A DNA stretch of 64,000 bases from Spiroplasma sp. Lineage in GTDB: Bacteria; Bacillota_I; Bacilli_A; Mycoplasmatales; VBWQ01. Of this stretch, positions 43,886 to 54,774 are shown one piece after another; within the stretch, counting starts at the first letter, position 1, and the number at the start of each line of letters is the position of its first letter. The translations under genes and the position numbers were made by a program. The notes below the pieces were generated by a model. That model was not told the origin of the DNA. It ran no database searches and worked only from the letters and a program-made list of their open reading frames with translations. The stretch covers positions 217,580-281,579 of the forward strand of contig JAVHXO010000001.1 in assembly GCA_031119525.1 (NCBI GenBank), read 5' to 3'.

Positions 43886-45517
43886 TTACCTCCACAATAA
43901 CAAATTAATATTATTTTCAAAGATTTTTTGCTCAAAAATTTCTTGATCTAATATCTCTAATTGACTAATACTTTGCAATTTTTGTTCAAACATTTTCAAA
44001 AAATCAGTCTCATAAATCTGATAATAATTTTCGACTACTTTTAATGTTTGATTTTCAGTTGCTTTCTTTAAATTTAAATATTTTTTTAATAAAGTAAATG
44101 CTGCATAATACATAACTAAAATTGCAAATCATTTTAAATAATAAGTAAAGTTATCCATCTTAATGCCAATACCACCTTGAATTCCAACAAAAACAATGAA
44201 AAAAGCAGCAATTGAACCAAAAATTCCACCAATTAAAAGACCAATTGAAACCTTTGGACTATAATTATTATCACGATGGAAAGCTCAAGCAGTTGTTGGC
44301 ATCGCAAAACCAGAAGCACAAGTCATAATCGGGAAGGCAACAATTGTTTCCATACCTAATAATGAAATGATGGCTAATGCTGGAGCATATAGACCAACAC
44401 CAAAACTTTGTAAACCACCAATGACAAAGAAACTAATAATTCCAACCGCTAATCTTCAACCAGTTAAACCTTTTGTTCCGATATTATTAAAAATTCCCGT
44501 CTGACCTAAAATCATTAAAACTCCAGCAATTGCTAAAGCAATCGCAACAAATAAGGCAACAAACTTCTTATCAACCTTACTAACTAATTTTGCACCAAAA
44601 AAAGCACCAAACATCGCAGCAATTACTAGGGTAATTAAAGTTACTAATTCAACTTGAATGGCACTAACAAAAAGTGTACCAGCAAATAAGTTAGGAATTG
44701 TTAATCCTAAATTTAAAGTACCAGGAAGTTTTTTAACATTTTTAACAGTATTTGTTGCATTCAATGTCGCAACAGTAATTGAGAAAGAACCAACACCAAT
44801 CGTATCAGTAAAGGCACCAGCAAAACCAATACTAGCAGTTTTAAATAAATTCTCATCTTTATCTAAAAAAATTCGTTTAATAATATTACGAACCACAAAA
44901 ATTAAAAAAGAAAAAATTAATAAAATGCCAATACAAACAAAAACAAAAGCAGTAATATGATTTTGATTTTTAAAACTAAAACCTTGACCATTATTAGCAA
45001 TTTTGAAATAGTATAAATAATTAACTAATAATCCAGCCAACAATAAACCAATTGTGCTAATAATTGCAATAATTATGATATATTTTGCTGGTAATGTTTT
45101 TTTAAGAATTTGATAATCTTTTTTTAATTTCTTAGTCACTAGCTTTTGATCATCATGATTTTTAATTGCTTGCATTTTTTTAAGATAATCTTTTTTTAAT
45201 TTCAAATAATCAAGATCTTTTTTTAAAACATTTGATTGTTGGTACTCCCAAATTGCCAAAGAATAATTTAAATTTAAAAAATCTTGCATTTTTTTATGAT
45301 AAATTTGATAAACTTCTTTCGTTTCAGCAAGTTTTTTTAATAACTCATTCTTAGTAATTTTTTTTTCTTTGTATTCATTTTTTAAAAAATTAATTTGTTG
45401 TTTATAAAAACTTTTTAATTCAAGTTCTTTTTCTGATAATTGATCAATGTTATTAATATGACTAACCAATTCATCTTCATTTTTTAAAACCTCAGCAATT
45501 GCCACTCACTCACTCAT
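43886..45517 (-). CDS. TauE/SafE-family permease with N-terminal coiled-coil extension
   Basis: The 543-residue protein has about eight membrane helices from residue 150 on, with TauE/SafE hallmarks ASIGFAGAFTDTIGVGSF, AAMFGAFFGAKLVSKVDKKF and ITFGVGLYAP-like FGVGLYAPALAIISLLG. Family members move sulfonates, sulfite or small organic anions. The first 149 residues are a charged coiled coil not normally present. The start follows AAAGGA. Its last codons are TGG AGG TAA. Confidence 0.85.
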
Positions 45518-45530
45518 CTTTTTTTATCCT

Positions 45531-45905
45531 TTATTTAAAAGCAATTACTTCAATTTCAATTAAAGCATTTTTTGGTAGTGCTTTAACAGCAAAAGTACTT
45601 CTTGCAGGTTTATGATTAACAAAAAATGTTTCATAAATTTTATTAACTTCTGGAAAATCATCAATATTAGTTAATAAAATTGTTGTCTTAATAACATTGT
45701 CTTTTAAATAATTTTCTACTTTTAAAATTTCATCAATATTTTTTAAAGCTTGTAATGTTTGAGTGATAATATCAGTTGGTAATTTCATTGTTTCTGGAAT
45801 TAAACCTAACTGACCAGAAATATATAAATAACCATTATTTAATTTTATTGCTTGAGAATAGGGTCCAACAGCACTTGGTGCTTTATCTGTACTAATATAT
45901 TTCAT
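45531..45905 (-). CDS. ridA: RidA-family enamine/imine deaminase
   Basis: RidA hydrolyses reactive 2-aminoacrylate and 2-aminocrotonate, intermediates released by PLP enzymes such as threonine dehydratase. The 124-residue protein has APSAVGPYSQAI, YISGQLGLIPET, and the arginine region KPARSTFAVKALPKNALIEIEVIA. Its ATG begins immediately after the ilvA stop codon, so enzyme and detoxifier are made together. Confidence 0.96.
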   Translation of the reverse strand: MKYISTDKAPSAVGPYSQAIKLNNGYLYISGQLGLIPETMKLPTDIITQTLQALKNIDEILKVENYLKDNVIKTTILLTNIDDFPEVNKIYETFFVNHKPARSTFAVKALPKNALIEIEVIAFK

Positions 45906-47147
45906 TTAATTAATTACCGAATTAATAAAATCTTTTTCCATAACAACATACCCTAATCCTTCTAAATCATTAACAATATTTTTTAATTCTTCTTTGGCAT
46001 TAATATCAATTACTAAGCGAATAATTTCATGATTAACTGCTAAAGTATTTTCTAATTGCGAGTCAGAAATTTTAAAAATTTTAACACCATTCAAATCAAT
46101 AACATTAGTAATTTTTTTTAAATGTTCTTTACCCAAGGGTGCATCAATTTTTAAAATAATTCGCCGCCTTAAATCAATTAAAGCACGATTAGTAATATTC
46201 AAAAATGTTGTAACATCAATATTGCCACCAGAAAGGACACAAACAATTTTTTTGCCCTTAACATTCTTTAGTTTATTAAACAAAATTGCAGCACTAGCGA
46301 CCGCCCCTGCACCTTCAGCAACAATTTTACAATTTTCAAATAAGAATAAAATTGTTTTAGCAATTTCACTCTCAGAAACTAAAATTACATCATCAACATA
46401 TTTATTTAATATTTCAAATGTAATATCGCCTGATTGTTTAACAGCAATCCCATCAGCAATTGAAAGTTTAGCATCAATTGATAAAATTTTCTTGGCTTTT
46501 CTTGCTTGATAATAACTTGGGACATTTTCACTTTCAACACCAATTAATTTACATCTAGGGTTTACTTGTTTAATGTATGAAGCAATTCCAGCCAGAATGC
46601 CACCACCGCCAACAGGTACTAAAACATAATCAGCATCTTTAACTTGCTCAATAATTTCAATGCCAATTGATGCTTGTCCAAGAATGATATCTAAATCATT
46701 GAAAGCATGAATTAATGTCTTATTAGTTGCTTTAACAATTTCGATTGCTTTATCATTAGCATCATCAAAAAAATCGCCATGCAGAATAACATCAACACCA
46801 TAATTTCTTGTTGCATTTATTTTTGCTAATGGTGCTGTTTTTGGCATAACGATTGTTGCAGGAATATCTAATAACTTAGCAGCAAAGCTAACTCCTTGGG
46901 AATGATTACCAGCACTAGCAGCAACAATTCCTCTTTTTAACACGATAGGATCAGTAACAATTAGTTTAGAAAGTGCTCCTCGTAACTTAAAACTGCCAGA
47001 TCGTTGGAGATTTTCTAATTTAACATAAACTTTATTGCCAGATAATTCACTTAATTTTGTTGCATAAATCATTGGTGTTTTAATGATATAATCTTTAATT
47101 TTTTGATATCGACTTTCAACATCAAGTTTTGATATTTCTAGATTCAT
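45906..47147 (-). CDS. ilvA: Threonine dehydratase with ACT-like C-terminal domain
   Basis: The 413-residue PLP enzyme deaminates threonine to 2-oxobutyrate. The PLP lysine is K54 in SGSFKLRGA; AASAGNHSQGVSFAA and VPVGGGGILAGIA are the substrate and phosphate loops. A C-terminal ACT-type domain (about residues 325-405) suggests allosteric control. The length matches the catabolic form. It is the first gene of ilvA-ridA; no isoleucine pathway genes are seen here, so energy or nitrogen metabolism is more likely than biosynthesis. Confidence 0.94.
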   Translation of the reverse strand: MNLEISKLDVESRYQKIKDYIIKTPMIYATKLSELSGNKVYVKLENLQRSGSFKLRGALSKLIVTDPIVLKRGIVAASAGNHSQGVSFAAKLLDIPATIVMPKTAPLAKINATRNYGVDVILHGDFFDDANDKAIEIVKATNKTLIHAFNDLDIILGQASIGIEIIEQVKDADYVLVPVGGGGILAGIASYIKQVNPRCKLIGVESENVPSYYQARKAKKILSIDAKLSIADGIAVKQSGDITFEILNKYVDDVILVSESEIAKTILFLFENCKIVAEGAGAVASAAILFNKLKNVKGKKIVCVLSGGNIDVTTFLNITNRALIDLRRRIILKIDAPLGKEHLKKITNVIDLNGVKIFKISDSQLENTLAVNHEIIRLVIDINAKEELKNIVNDLEGLGYVVMEKDFINSVIN

Positions 47148-47308
47148 AATCTAAAATCACCTTTCTTTCCTCTCATAATTTTAATTATATAATTTTTCAT
47201 TAATTAATTAAATAAAAAACTAATGTTTTTCCAAACACTAGTTTTTAAGAAACTTAAATGGTAAAAAATTATTTTTTTAACTAATATTAATGCTTCATTT
47301 ATGCTTCA

Positions 47309-47914
47309 TTAATGATCCAAATACTCTAACAATTGGTTTAATGCTAAAGCACGATGTGAGATTTGATTCTTTTGTGATTTAGTCATTTCATGGAGTGTCA
47401 TTTTTTGTTCTGGTAAATAAAAAAAACCATCATAACCAAAACCATTGTTATCACTAGTAATCTTGGGGGCAATTTCACCATTCAGAACACCAATAAAAGT
47501 TTTACTAATTTTGTTTTGATAATCAAGATAAGCAATTACAGTAACCATTTTGGCATGACGATTAATTTTATTAGCCAATTTTCCCAGAATAACTTCCATT
47601 GCTTGATGAAAATTCATCTCACCTTTTCATCGTTCAGAATAAATACCAGGAAAATTGTCCAAAGCACTAATCTCTAAACCAGTATCATCGGCAATGACAA
47701 TTGGATCAGCAACTAAATTATTAATAAGATAGTTAACTAAAGCATGCGCTTTAATTAAAGCATTCTCTTGATATGTTTTACCACTTTCTTCAATATTTAA
47801 TGGTTGTGGTAAATCTAATAAACTTTTAATCTGATAACCAAAAGGCTGAAAAATTTCTGTAACTTCAAGAATTTTATTAGCATTACTAGATGCAAATCAT
47901 ATTGTTTTATTCAT
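47309..47914 (-). CDS. rdgB: Non-canonical purine NTP pyrophosphatase (RdgB/HAM1)
   Basis: RdgB removes dITP, ITP and XTP from the nucleotide pool. The 201-residue protein has FASSNANKILEV, ADDTGLEISALDNFPGIYSERW, and GFGYDGFFYLP with SHRALAL near the end. The ATG shares one base with the stop codon of the upstream gene (TAATG), a sign of translational coupling. Several TGA codons encode Trp. Confidence 0.94.
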
Positions 47915-48447
47915 TAATAATCAATCCCTTTTCTTGCTGCTTGACCTTTTTCAAAATAATGCTTTTTATTATTAACTTCGCTAACTAAATCAGCAACTTG
48001 TTCTAAAGCAAAAGATGCATAACGACCAGAAAGAGCAATTTCAATTTTTGGTTTCTTGGCTTTTAAAATGGTAATCAAGTCTTGTTCTTTAATTAAATTA
48101 TTTTGAATACAACCTAAAATCTCATCAACAACAATTAAATCAACATTATCATTTTGACTTAGTTGTTCTAAATATTTTAATCCCTGATTTGTTTCAAGTT
48201 TTAAAGTATTTTTTTCTTGTTCATTCATTTCCCAAAAAAACTTTTGTGAAGTTTGATAAAAGCTTTTAATAACTAATCTACCAGTTTGTTGTAAAAAGTC
48301 AATTTCACCAGATGGGCGATTTTTTAAAAAGCGTAAATAATAAACTCGTAAATTATTACCTAACGCTCTAACTACCATACCATTTAAAATTGAAGTTTTA
48401 CCACGTCCTTCGCCTTTATAAATATGAATATAACCTTTATTTAACAT
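47914..48447 (-). CDS. CobO/BtuR-type ATP:corrinoid adenosyltransferase
   Basis: The 177-residue P-loop protein matches the CobA/CobO/BtuR family: GYIHIYKGEGRGKTSILNGM (Walker A at about residues 11-18), RALGNNLRVYYLRFLKNRPSGE, and IVVDEILGC as Walker B. The family adenosylates cobalamin precursors. No B12 biosynthesis or B12-dependent enzyme is seen here, so it may salvage cobamides or have a different role. It is translationally coupled to rdgB. Confidence 0.85.
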   Translation of the reverse strand: MLNKGYIHIYKGEGRGKTSILNGMVVRALGNNLRVYYLRFLKNRPSGEIDFLQQTGRLVIKSFYQTSQKFFWEMNEQEKNTLKLETNQGLKYLEQLSQNDNVDLIVVDEILGCIQNNLIKEQDLITILKAKKPKIEIALSGRYASFALEQVADLVSEVNNKKHYFEKGQAARKGIDY

Positions 48448-48613
48448 TTAAATCACCTACTTTGACTTATTATTCTTCAAGTAAATTGTATAATTTTATC
48501 ATTTTAGAAACAACTAAAAATAATTTAGCAGATAAAAGTAGTAATCAATTAATGATTTATAACTATATAAGTGTTATTATTTACATTAGAGAGGGTTTAA
48601 AGGGGGTTTAACC

Positions 48614-49306
48614 ATGAACAAATTAGGGGTGTCAATTTTAACTATTTGTCTATCAGCAATGACAATCAATCAAATAATAAATATTAATAGTAATAAACAA
48701 AGTAATACAACTTCAAATTTAAATCAGAATAATCACATAACAAAATTAAATCACGAACATCAAACAAGAACCGAAATATTAAATGATACGATTAAAAATA
48801 ATTTAATCAATAGTATTACTTTAATTAATAATCAAATTATCATTAACTATCAAAATTTAAATCGTGAATTATATTCAAAAGAAATTTATCAATGAATTCT
48901 AAATCCTAACTATCTTGAAGCACTAAAAATTCAATATCAACTTAATTTAATTAGTTTCAATGAAAAAAAACATATTGTCTTTAACGATCAAGTTAATTTA
49001 GCTCCAACAACAAAAGAAGTTTGAACTGAAGCTCGCTGATACTGATTTGGGTGATGAAAGTTGTGTTTAAGTCATACAGCAGTAGCAAAAATATTGAAAA
49101 TAATTGGTGGAGTACCAGGCAGCACTGTCGCAGTAAAATCAATTGGAAAATATTTAGCAAAATGAATAACAACTCCTACATTATTTGCTTTTGCATCAAT
49201 CATTGTCATCAATTATTTTGTTCTTTTAAGTTATAGTAATAATATCAAAGGGTGTTGAATTGGCATTTTATGATGAACACCTGGCTTTGGTTGAGGAAGC
49301 AATTAA
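48614..49306 (+). CDS. Secreted bacteriocin-like precursor protein
   Basis: The 230-residue protein starts with a signal peptide (about residues 1-25, no lipobox). A hydrophilic Asn-rich region follows (about 26-135). The C-terminal 95 residues are different: WYWFGWWKLCLSHTAVAKIL, a Gly/Ala/Ile hydrophobic helix pair, and a Trp/Gly-rich end (CWIGILWWTPGFGWGSN). A Trp-rich start, LSxxT, central hydrophobic helix and W-rich end recall small secreted hydrophobic peptides of Firmicutes that are suspected bacteriocins; this is from memory. RBS is AAAGGGGG. The next gene, a membrane protein, starts one base after the stop. Confidence 0.7.
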
Positions 49307-49307
49307 A

Positions 49308-49964
49308 ATGAAATATTATAAATCATTTGAAGAACAATATAAATATATTAAAAATTATTCTTACATTGGGATTTTTGGTAGTATATGATTAATTCTTAGT
49401 GCTGTAATCCATATTGCACATGAAAATATTGACATATTAAGTGCTTGTTTCATTGTTTTTGGTATTCTTTTTATTAATTATACTTGTTGTGTTTTATTGT
49501 TATATTGAAAAGTGACACAATATAACAAAACTAATCAACCAATTCCAAAGTGATTTAGAATTGCTGCAACTTTTGTTTTAAGTTTTTATTTAACATTTTA
49601 CCAATTAGATAAAAAAAATAATGATAATTACCGTAATTTCCTTTTGTTAGACCAAATTCGTCATTATATTTTGCTTTGAATAATAATTTCAATAATAGAT
49701 TTTACGATAATATATTGAGCTATATTTAAAGCAGACCAAATTTTTTGAGCTTTAATTAGTATTTTGATTACAACGATTATCTTGGGAATTGATTTCATAA
49801 TTGCAATTTGTATTTGTAAATATAAAGGAACCAACAGTAAATTATTGAAAACTTTAACCATTATTACTTTACAATACAACAATTATCAATTATACAAAAA
49901 AATCATTGATTTAAATATCAAAGAAATTTCAAATTCAAAAAATAATAAAAATCAAACTAATTAA
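49308..49964 (+). CDS. Five-helix membrane protein, possible immunity partner
   Basis: The 218-residue protein has about five membrane helices (near residues 17-36, 45-68, 85-103, 121-141 and 147-172) and a charged C-terminal tail. I recognise no family. Its ATG begins one base after the stop of the secreted bacteriocin-like gene, so both are cotranscribed. An immunity or processing role fits the context but nothing in the sequence proves it. Confidence 0.72.
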
Positions 49965-50037
49965 AGAACTCTGCTTCATTGATAACAAATAAATTGTATA
50001 ATTTGATTAGTTAACAATAAATAATTGGAGTTATTAA

Positions 50038-50838
50038 ATGAAATTTAAACAAGTTGAACTGCCATATAATTTTGCAGTTAGTAAAACACAAGGTTTAACA
50101 AATGATTTATTAATTTTGAATGATAAATATTTTGTTAAACGATCAAAAGATATTAGCAAAAAATTTCTTGACTGAAATAATCAAATAAATGTCATTAATT
50201 TAGTTCAAAACAAAAAATTCACTCTCCCAATTTTAGAAGCAATGATTGATGATAATAAACTTTGAATTTTAATGCCATATTATGAGAACCTAATTTCTTT
50301 AGCAAACAAAACAATTGATCAAGCAACTTTAAAAGCATTAGCAAAATTAGTGCAAGAACTTCATCAAGTTAAAATAACAAATCCTAAAATTAAGATATGA
50401 GACCCAATTAAACAACTAAAGTTATACTGCAATTTAATTCAACCAGAACAAAATTTAGAAAAAATCAAAAATCAATTAATCAATTGATTAAAAACATACC
50501 AACCAAAGAAAATTGTTTTAGCCCATAACGATTTGGTAATTGATAATTTTGTTTATTTAAATCAAAAATGATATTTAATTGATTGAGATTTTGCAACTTT
50601 AAATGATTGTTTGTTTGACATTGCATCTTTTGCATCAGAAACTTTAACTAAGGTAGGTGATATTAATTATTGATACCAATTATTTAATCTATCAGAAGCA
50701 GAAATAACAATCATAAACAAATGAATTAAATATCAAAATTTAATTTGATATTGTTGAGCACAATATTTATACCAAGAAACAAATAATAAAATCTATCAAA
50801 TGATTGGTAAAACAAAATTAGCTAATTTATTTCAATAA
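50038..50838 (+). CDS. Choline kinase/aminoglycoside phosphotransferase-like protein
   Basis: The 266-residue kinase-fold protein has the catalytic loop LAHNDLVIDNF (about residues 161-171, with HxDxxxxN) and the metal-binding segment LIDWDFATLND (about 180-190). The N-lobe is short. LicA-type choline kinases and aminoglycoside kinases share this pattern. In a mollicute, choline or ethanolamine phosphorylation for membrane lipids is the likelier role. RBS is TTGGAG. Confidence 0.82.
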
Positions 50839-50851
50839 ATTAGCTAATTTT
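50814..50851. terminator. Perfect inverted repeat across the convergent ends of two genes
   Basis: The 18-base arms AAAATTAGCTAATTTATT and AATAAATTAGCTAATTTT pair perfectly around TC. It covers the stop codons of both the kinase-like gene and ribF and should end transcription in both directions. Confidence 0.9.
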
Positions 50852-51757
50852 ATGTTTTTGAAAGTAAGTAATCGTATTTTTTAAATCTTGATTAATTTGA
50901 GCAATTAAATTTGTTTTACTAGAAAAACTAATGTTATCACGCAAATAATCTAAAAACTGCACCTTAATAGTTTTACCATAAATATTTTGGTTAAAATTTA
51001 AGATGTATGATTCAACTAATGGTTGATTATTGCGGTTAATCACAAGCGTCATTGATTGATATCACCGACCATCAACTTCGGTTGTTGTAATATAAGTTGC
51101 AATCCCTGGGATAACATAATTATCAGTTAATTTTAAATTTGCCGTTGGGAAACCTAAAGTACGACCTTCCTTAATTCCATCAACCACAACCCCAGTTAAA
51201 GTATATTTTTCCCCCAATAAAGTGTTAGCATGAGCAATTGCTTTGTTCTCAATTAAATTTTTAATATAAGTTGAAGAAATTTTCTGATGTTTTTGATCAA
51301 ACAAATCTTGGCTAAGAAAAACTTTTAGTTGTGATTCTTGCAAGGTTTTTAAACTACCTTGACCTTTATGACCAAAATGAAGATTTGGATTAACAACAAC
51401 TGCTGCAACATTGTTATCCAATAATCATTTAATAAAATCTTGAGCAGAATTAGCAGCAAATTCCTGACTAAATTTGATTTGACAATAATAATCAACAGGT
51501 TTATTTGCTAAAAAACTAATTTTATCTTGATTACTTAATAAAATAGGCAATGTTTTTTTTAATAAAATACTTTGTGGTTTAACATCAAAACTAATTACTA
51601 ATGACTGGTAATGATATTTTTTTGCTTTTTTTAACATCGCCTGCAATAAAGCTTGATGACCTAAATGTCAACCATCAAAAAAACCTCAAATGGCAATTAA
51701 AGGTTTATTTTGTTGATTAAATTTTGCTGTTAAATTGTTAACGTTTATCACTTTCAT
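50840..51757 (-). CDS. ribF: Riboflavin kinase/FAD synthetase RibF
   Basis: RibF converts riboflavin to FMN and FAD. The 305-residue protein has the N-terminal nucleotidyltransferase motif GFFDGWHLGHQALL (about residues 22-35) and SSTYIKNLI, and the C-terminal kinase motif GRTLGFPTANL with the metal-binding PTAN. The ATG at 51757 lies inside the end of truB, overlapping it by 20 bases, with AAAGGA upstream. Several TGA codons encode Trp. Confidence 0.95.
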
Positions 51758-52637
51758 CAATATTAAATCCTTTTTTACTAATATAAGTTGTACCCTTACT
51801 ATTAGCATAGATTGCTAATGGTTGCCGGCTATCATTAACTAATAAAATTTCTGGTTTAATTTCAAGATCTGGTAAATCGATTGTTTGACCATTTTTAATT
51901 CTAGTAATGATATTTTTATTAGTAATCGTAACAATTTTTAAAGAATCTTTCAATGCCTTAACAATTGGAATTTTATGCTTGTTAATACTTTTTTCATCAA
52001 CAATATTATCTAATAAAATGGCATCTTGAATTCTAAAACTGCCTTGTTCAACCCGCCTTAATGCTGTCATTGTCGCAATTGTTTTCAAATCTTGAGCAAT
52101 ATCTTTAATTAAAGAGCGAATGTAGGTACCTTTTGAGCAAGTAACTTGAAATTGAATTAAATTTTCTTTAAATGAAATTAATCTTAAACGACGGATTGCA
52201 ACAGTTCGTTTTGGTAATTCAACAGGTTTATTTTTAAAAGCATATTGGTAAAGTTTTAAACCATCTTTTTTAACTGCTGAATAAAGTGGCACAACTTGCT
52301 CATATTCAGAATTATCATAAAAATTAAAAACTCGTTTTAAACTTTCTTGCGAAATTTCAACTGGTGTTCTAGTTTCTAAAACATTACCACTAATATCGTC
52401 ACTATCTGTACGAATAAATAACTGCATTGTCGCAAAATAAGTTTTATCAGCATTTAAAATAAAATTACTTAATTTAGTTGCTTCATTAACTAAAACAATC
52501 ATCAAACCAGTAGCAATTGGATCTAATGTTCCAGTATGACCAATTTTCTTAACTTTTAATTTTCCTTTAAGAATTGTTAAACAATCTTGTGATGTCATAT
52601 AAGCTGGTTTATCAATTAATAAAATATAATCTTTCAC
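51738..52637 (-). CDS. truB: tRNA pseudouridine-55 synthase TruB
   Basis: TruB makes the universal pseudouridine 55 in the T loop. The 299-residue protein begins VKDYILLIDKPAYMTSQD, has the catalytic Asp in KKIGHTGTLDPIATG (about residues 30-44), and GTYIRSLIKDIA. The GTG at 52637 has TAGGGTGA upstream and fits the family start better than the in-frame TTG at 52667. It overlaps ribF, as in many Firmicutes. Confidence 0.95.
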   Translation of the reverse strand: MKDYILLIDKPAYMTSQDCLTILKGKLKVKKIGHTGTLDPIATGLMIVLVNEATKLSNFILNADKTYFATMQLFIRTDSDDISGNVLETRTPVEISQESLKRVFNFYDNSEYEQVVPLYSAVKKDGLKLYQYAFKNKPVELPKRTVAIRRLRLISFKENLIQFQVTCSKGTYIRSLIKDIAQDLKTIATMTALRRVEQGSFRIQDAILLDNIVDEKSINKHKIPIVKALKDSLKIVTITNKNIITRIKNGQTIDLPDLEIKPEILLVNDSRQPLAIYANSKGTTYISKKGFNIDESDKR

Positions 52638-52673
52638 AAAAATCACCCTACCTAAATTTTGCTCCAAAGTTGC

Positions 52674-54644
52674 TTATTCTTCGACTGTTTTAGTTGCTGT
52701 TTGTTCTTCTATCTCTTGATATTTTTCAATATGTTTACATTCAGGATAATTAGTACATCCAAGAAATTTTCTTTTTCCCTTAGCTGATTTAATAACTAAA
52801 TTACCATTCTGACATTCAGGGCAAGGTTTAATAACTTTAACTTCTTTTTTAATATAATTACACTTTGGAAAACCAGAACAAGCAATGAATTTACCATAAC
52901 GCCCAACTCGTTCAACTAATAAATGTTCCTGACATTTTGGACAAATTTCATCTAAAAATTTTGGAATTGGTTTTGCTTCAGTCATATTTTCAAAAGCATT
53001 TTCAACTCTTGGTTCAAATTTCAATCAAAAATCTTTGACAACTTCATTCATTACCAAATTCCCTTGAGCAATACTATCTAATTCTTTTTCAACTTGTGAA
53101 GTATAGTTCTCATTAATAATATCATAAAAAAACTCTTGCAGTTTATCATTAGTTAATAAGCCTTTTTCTGTTGGTTTAAAAGCTTTATTTTCTAAAATAA
53201 CATAACCACGAACTTGAATGGTATTTAAAATCGGACTATAAGTTGATGGCCGACCAATTCCTAAATCCTCTAAAGTTTTTATTAACCTTGCTTCACTATA
53301 TCTTGCTTTTGGTTTAGTAAAATTTTGCTGTAAATTAAGTTTATCAGTAGTAATGACTTGATGTTCTTTTAAACTAGGCAAGTTAATTACTTCTTCTTTT
53401 TCAACACTACTATCATCAATAATTAAAAAACCTTTAAATTCAATTTCTTGACCTGATAATTTAAATTGATAACCTTTATTGTCAAATCAAATTGTTGTTG
53501 TTCATAATCTTGCTGGTGCCATTAATGATGATAATGTTCGTTGATAAATCAATTGGTATAACTTTAATTGATCTTTATTCAAAAATTGACTAGCAAGTTT
53601 TGGAGTCATTGCTAAATCAGTCGGGCGAATTGCTTCATGAGCATCTTGAACATTTTTTTTGTTGGTAGTCTTCTTTGCTTGACCCAAATACTCTTGACCA
53701 TAAGTATCAAGAATTAATTTTTGTGCTGCTTCAATAAAACTAGCATTTAAACGAATTGAATCACTTCTTGGATAACTAATAAATCCTTGTAATTTACCAT
53801 TAATGTCAATCCCTTCATATAATTGTTGCGCAATAAAAGTAGTTTTTGCAGTACTAAAATTTAATTTAGTTGCTGCTTGTAACATCGTACTTGTTGTTAA
53901 AGGATTTAATGAATTGCGCTTACGATTTTGCTTAGTAATACTAATAACTTGATATTTATTACTTAAAGCTGTTTTAATTTCATTTGCTTGTTGTGCATTA
54001 GTAATTTTAATAATTTCATTATCATATTTTTCTAAAGTTAAAATAAATTTTTGATAATCAGCAGTAATTGTTCAATACTCTTCAGGAATAAAACTAGTAA
54101 TTTCACGCTCACGATTAGCAATTAATTTTAATGCTACTGATTGTACTCGCCCAGCACTTCGTGAACCAATTTTCTTTTGCAATAAATTACTTAATCGAAA
54201 CCCAATCATTCGATCAAGCATTTGTCGTGCTTGCTGACTATTAACTAAATTTAAATCTAATTGATGATCTTGAAGCATTGCTGTTAGAATTGCATCTTTT
54301 GTAATCTCATTGAAAGTTACACGCGAAGATTTTTTCCCGGTTTCTAAAACTGTATCTAAATGATAAGCAATTGCTTCTCCTTCACGATCATGGTCAGTTG
54401 CCAAATAAACATGATCCGCTTTTTTAGCAGCACTTTTTAATTCTTTAATTTTTGGCATTTTTGCTCTTGGAGTTTTGTAAATCGGAGTATACTCGTCAAA
54501 ATCAATTCCCAAGCCAAATTGTCCTTTCGTCGCTAAATCTCTAATATGACCATCAGAAGATAAAACAAGGTAATCTTTGCCTAGATAACTAGCAACTGTT
54601 TTTGATTTTGTTGGTGACTCCATAATTACTAATTTTGAACTCAT
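52674..54644 (-). CDS. topA: DNA topoisomerase I
   Basis: TopA relaxes negative supercoils. The 656-residue protein has the Toprim domain (MESPTKSKTVASYL at about residues 8-21, ATDHDREGEAIAYH near 112-125), the active tyrosine in GFISYPRSDSIRL, and two C-terminal zinc ribbons (CPKCQ...CSGFPKC and CPECQ...CTNYPEC). Five in-frame TGA codons encode Trp. It is followed 36 bases later by truB. Confidence 0.97.
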
Positions 54645-54752
54645 TTAATCAACCTCTTTGTAAATTTATATTTTTATCATTATAAAGTATAATACGAGAA
54701 TTCGCATTTTTTCAAGAATTTTATATTTTCTTGCTAAATTATTTTAACAAAA

Positions 54753-54774
54753 AAATCATAGATTAATATGATTT
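54753..54774 (-). terminator. Terminator overlapping the rnhB stop codon
   Basis: AAATCATA pairs with TATGATTT; on the minus strand a run of T follows. The rnhB stop codon is in the loop region. Confidence 0.75.

Noticed and set aside
44658..44960. Plus-strand frame inside the TauE/SafE gene
   Set aside because: Antisense shadow of conserved membrane helices.
48390..48611. Plus-strand frame before the bacteriocin-like gene
   Set aside because: It overlaps the start of the CobO-type gene antisense and has neither a ribosome site nor protein-like composition.
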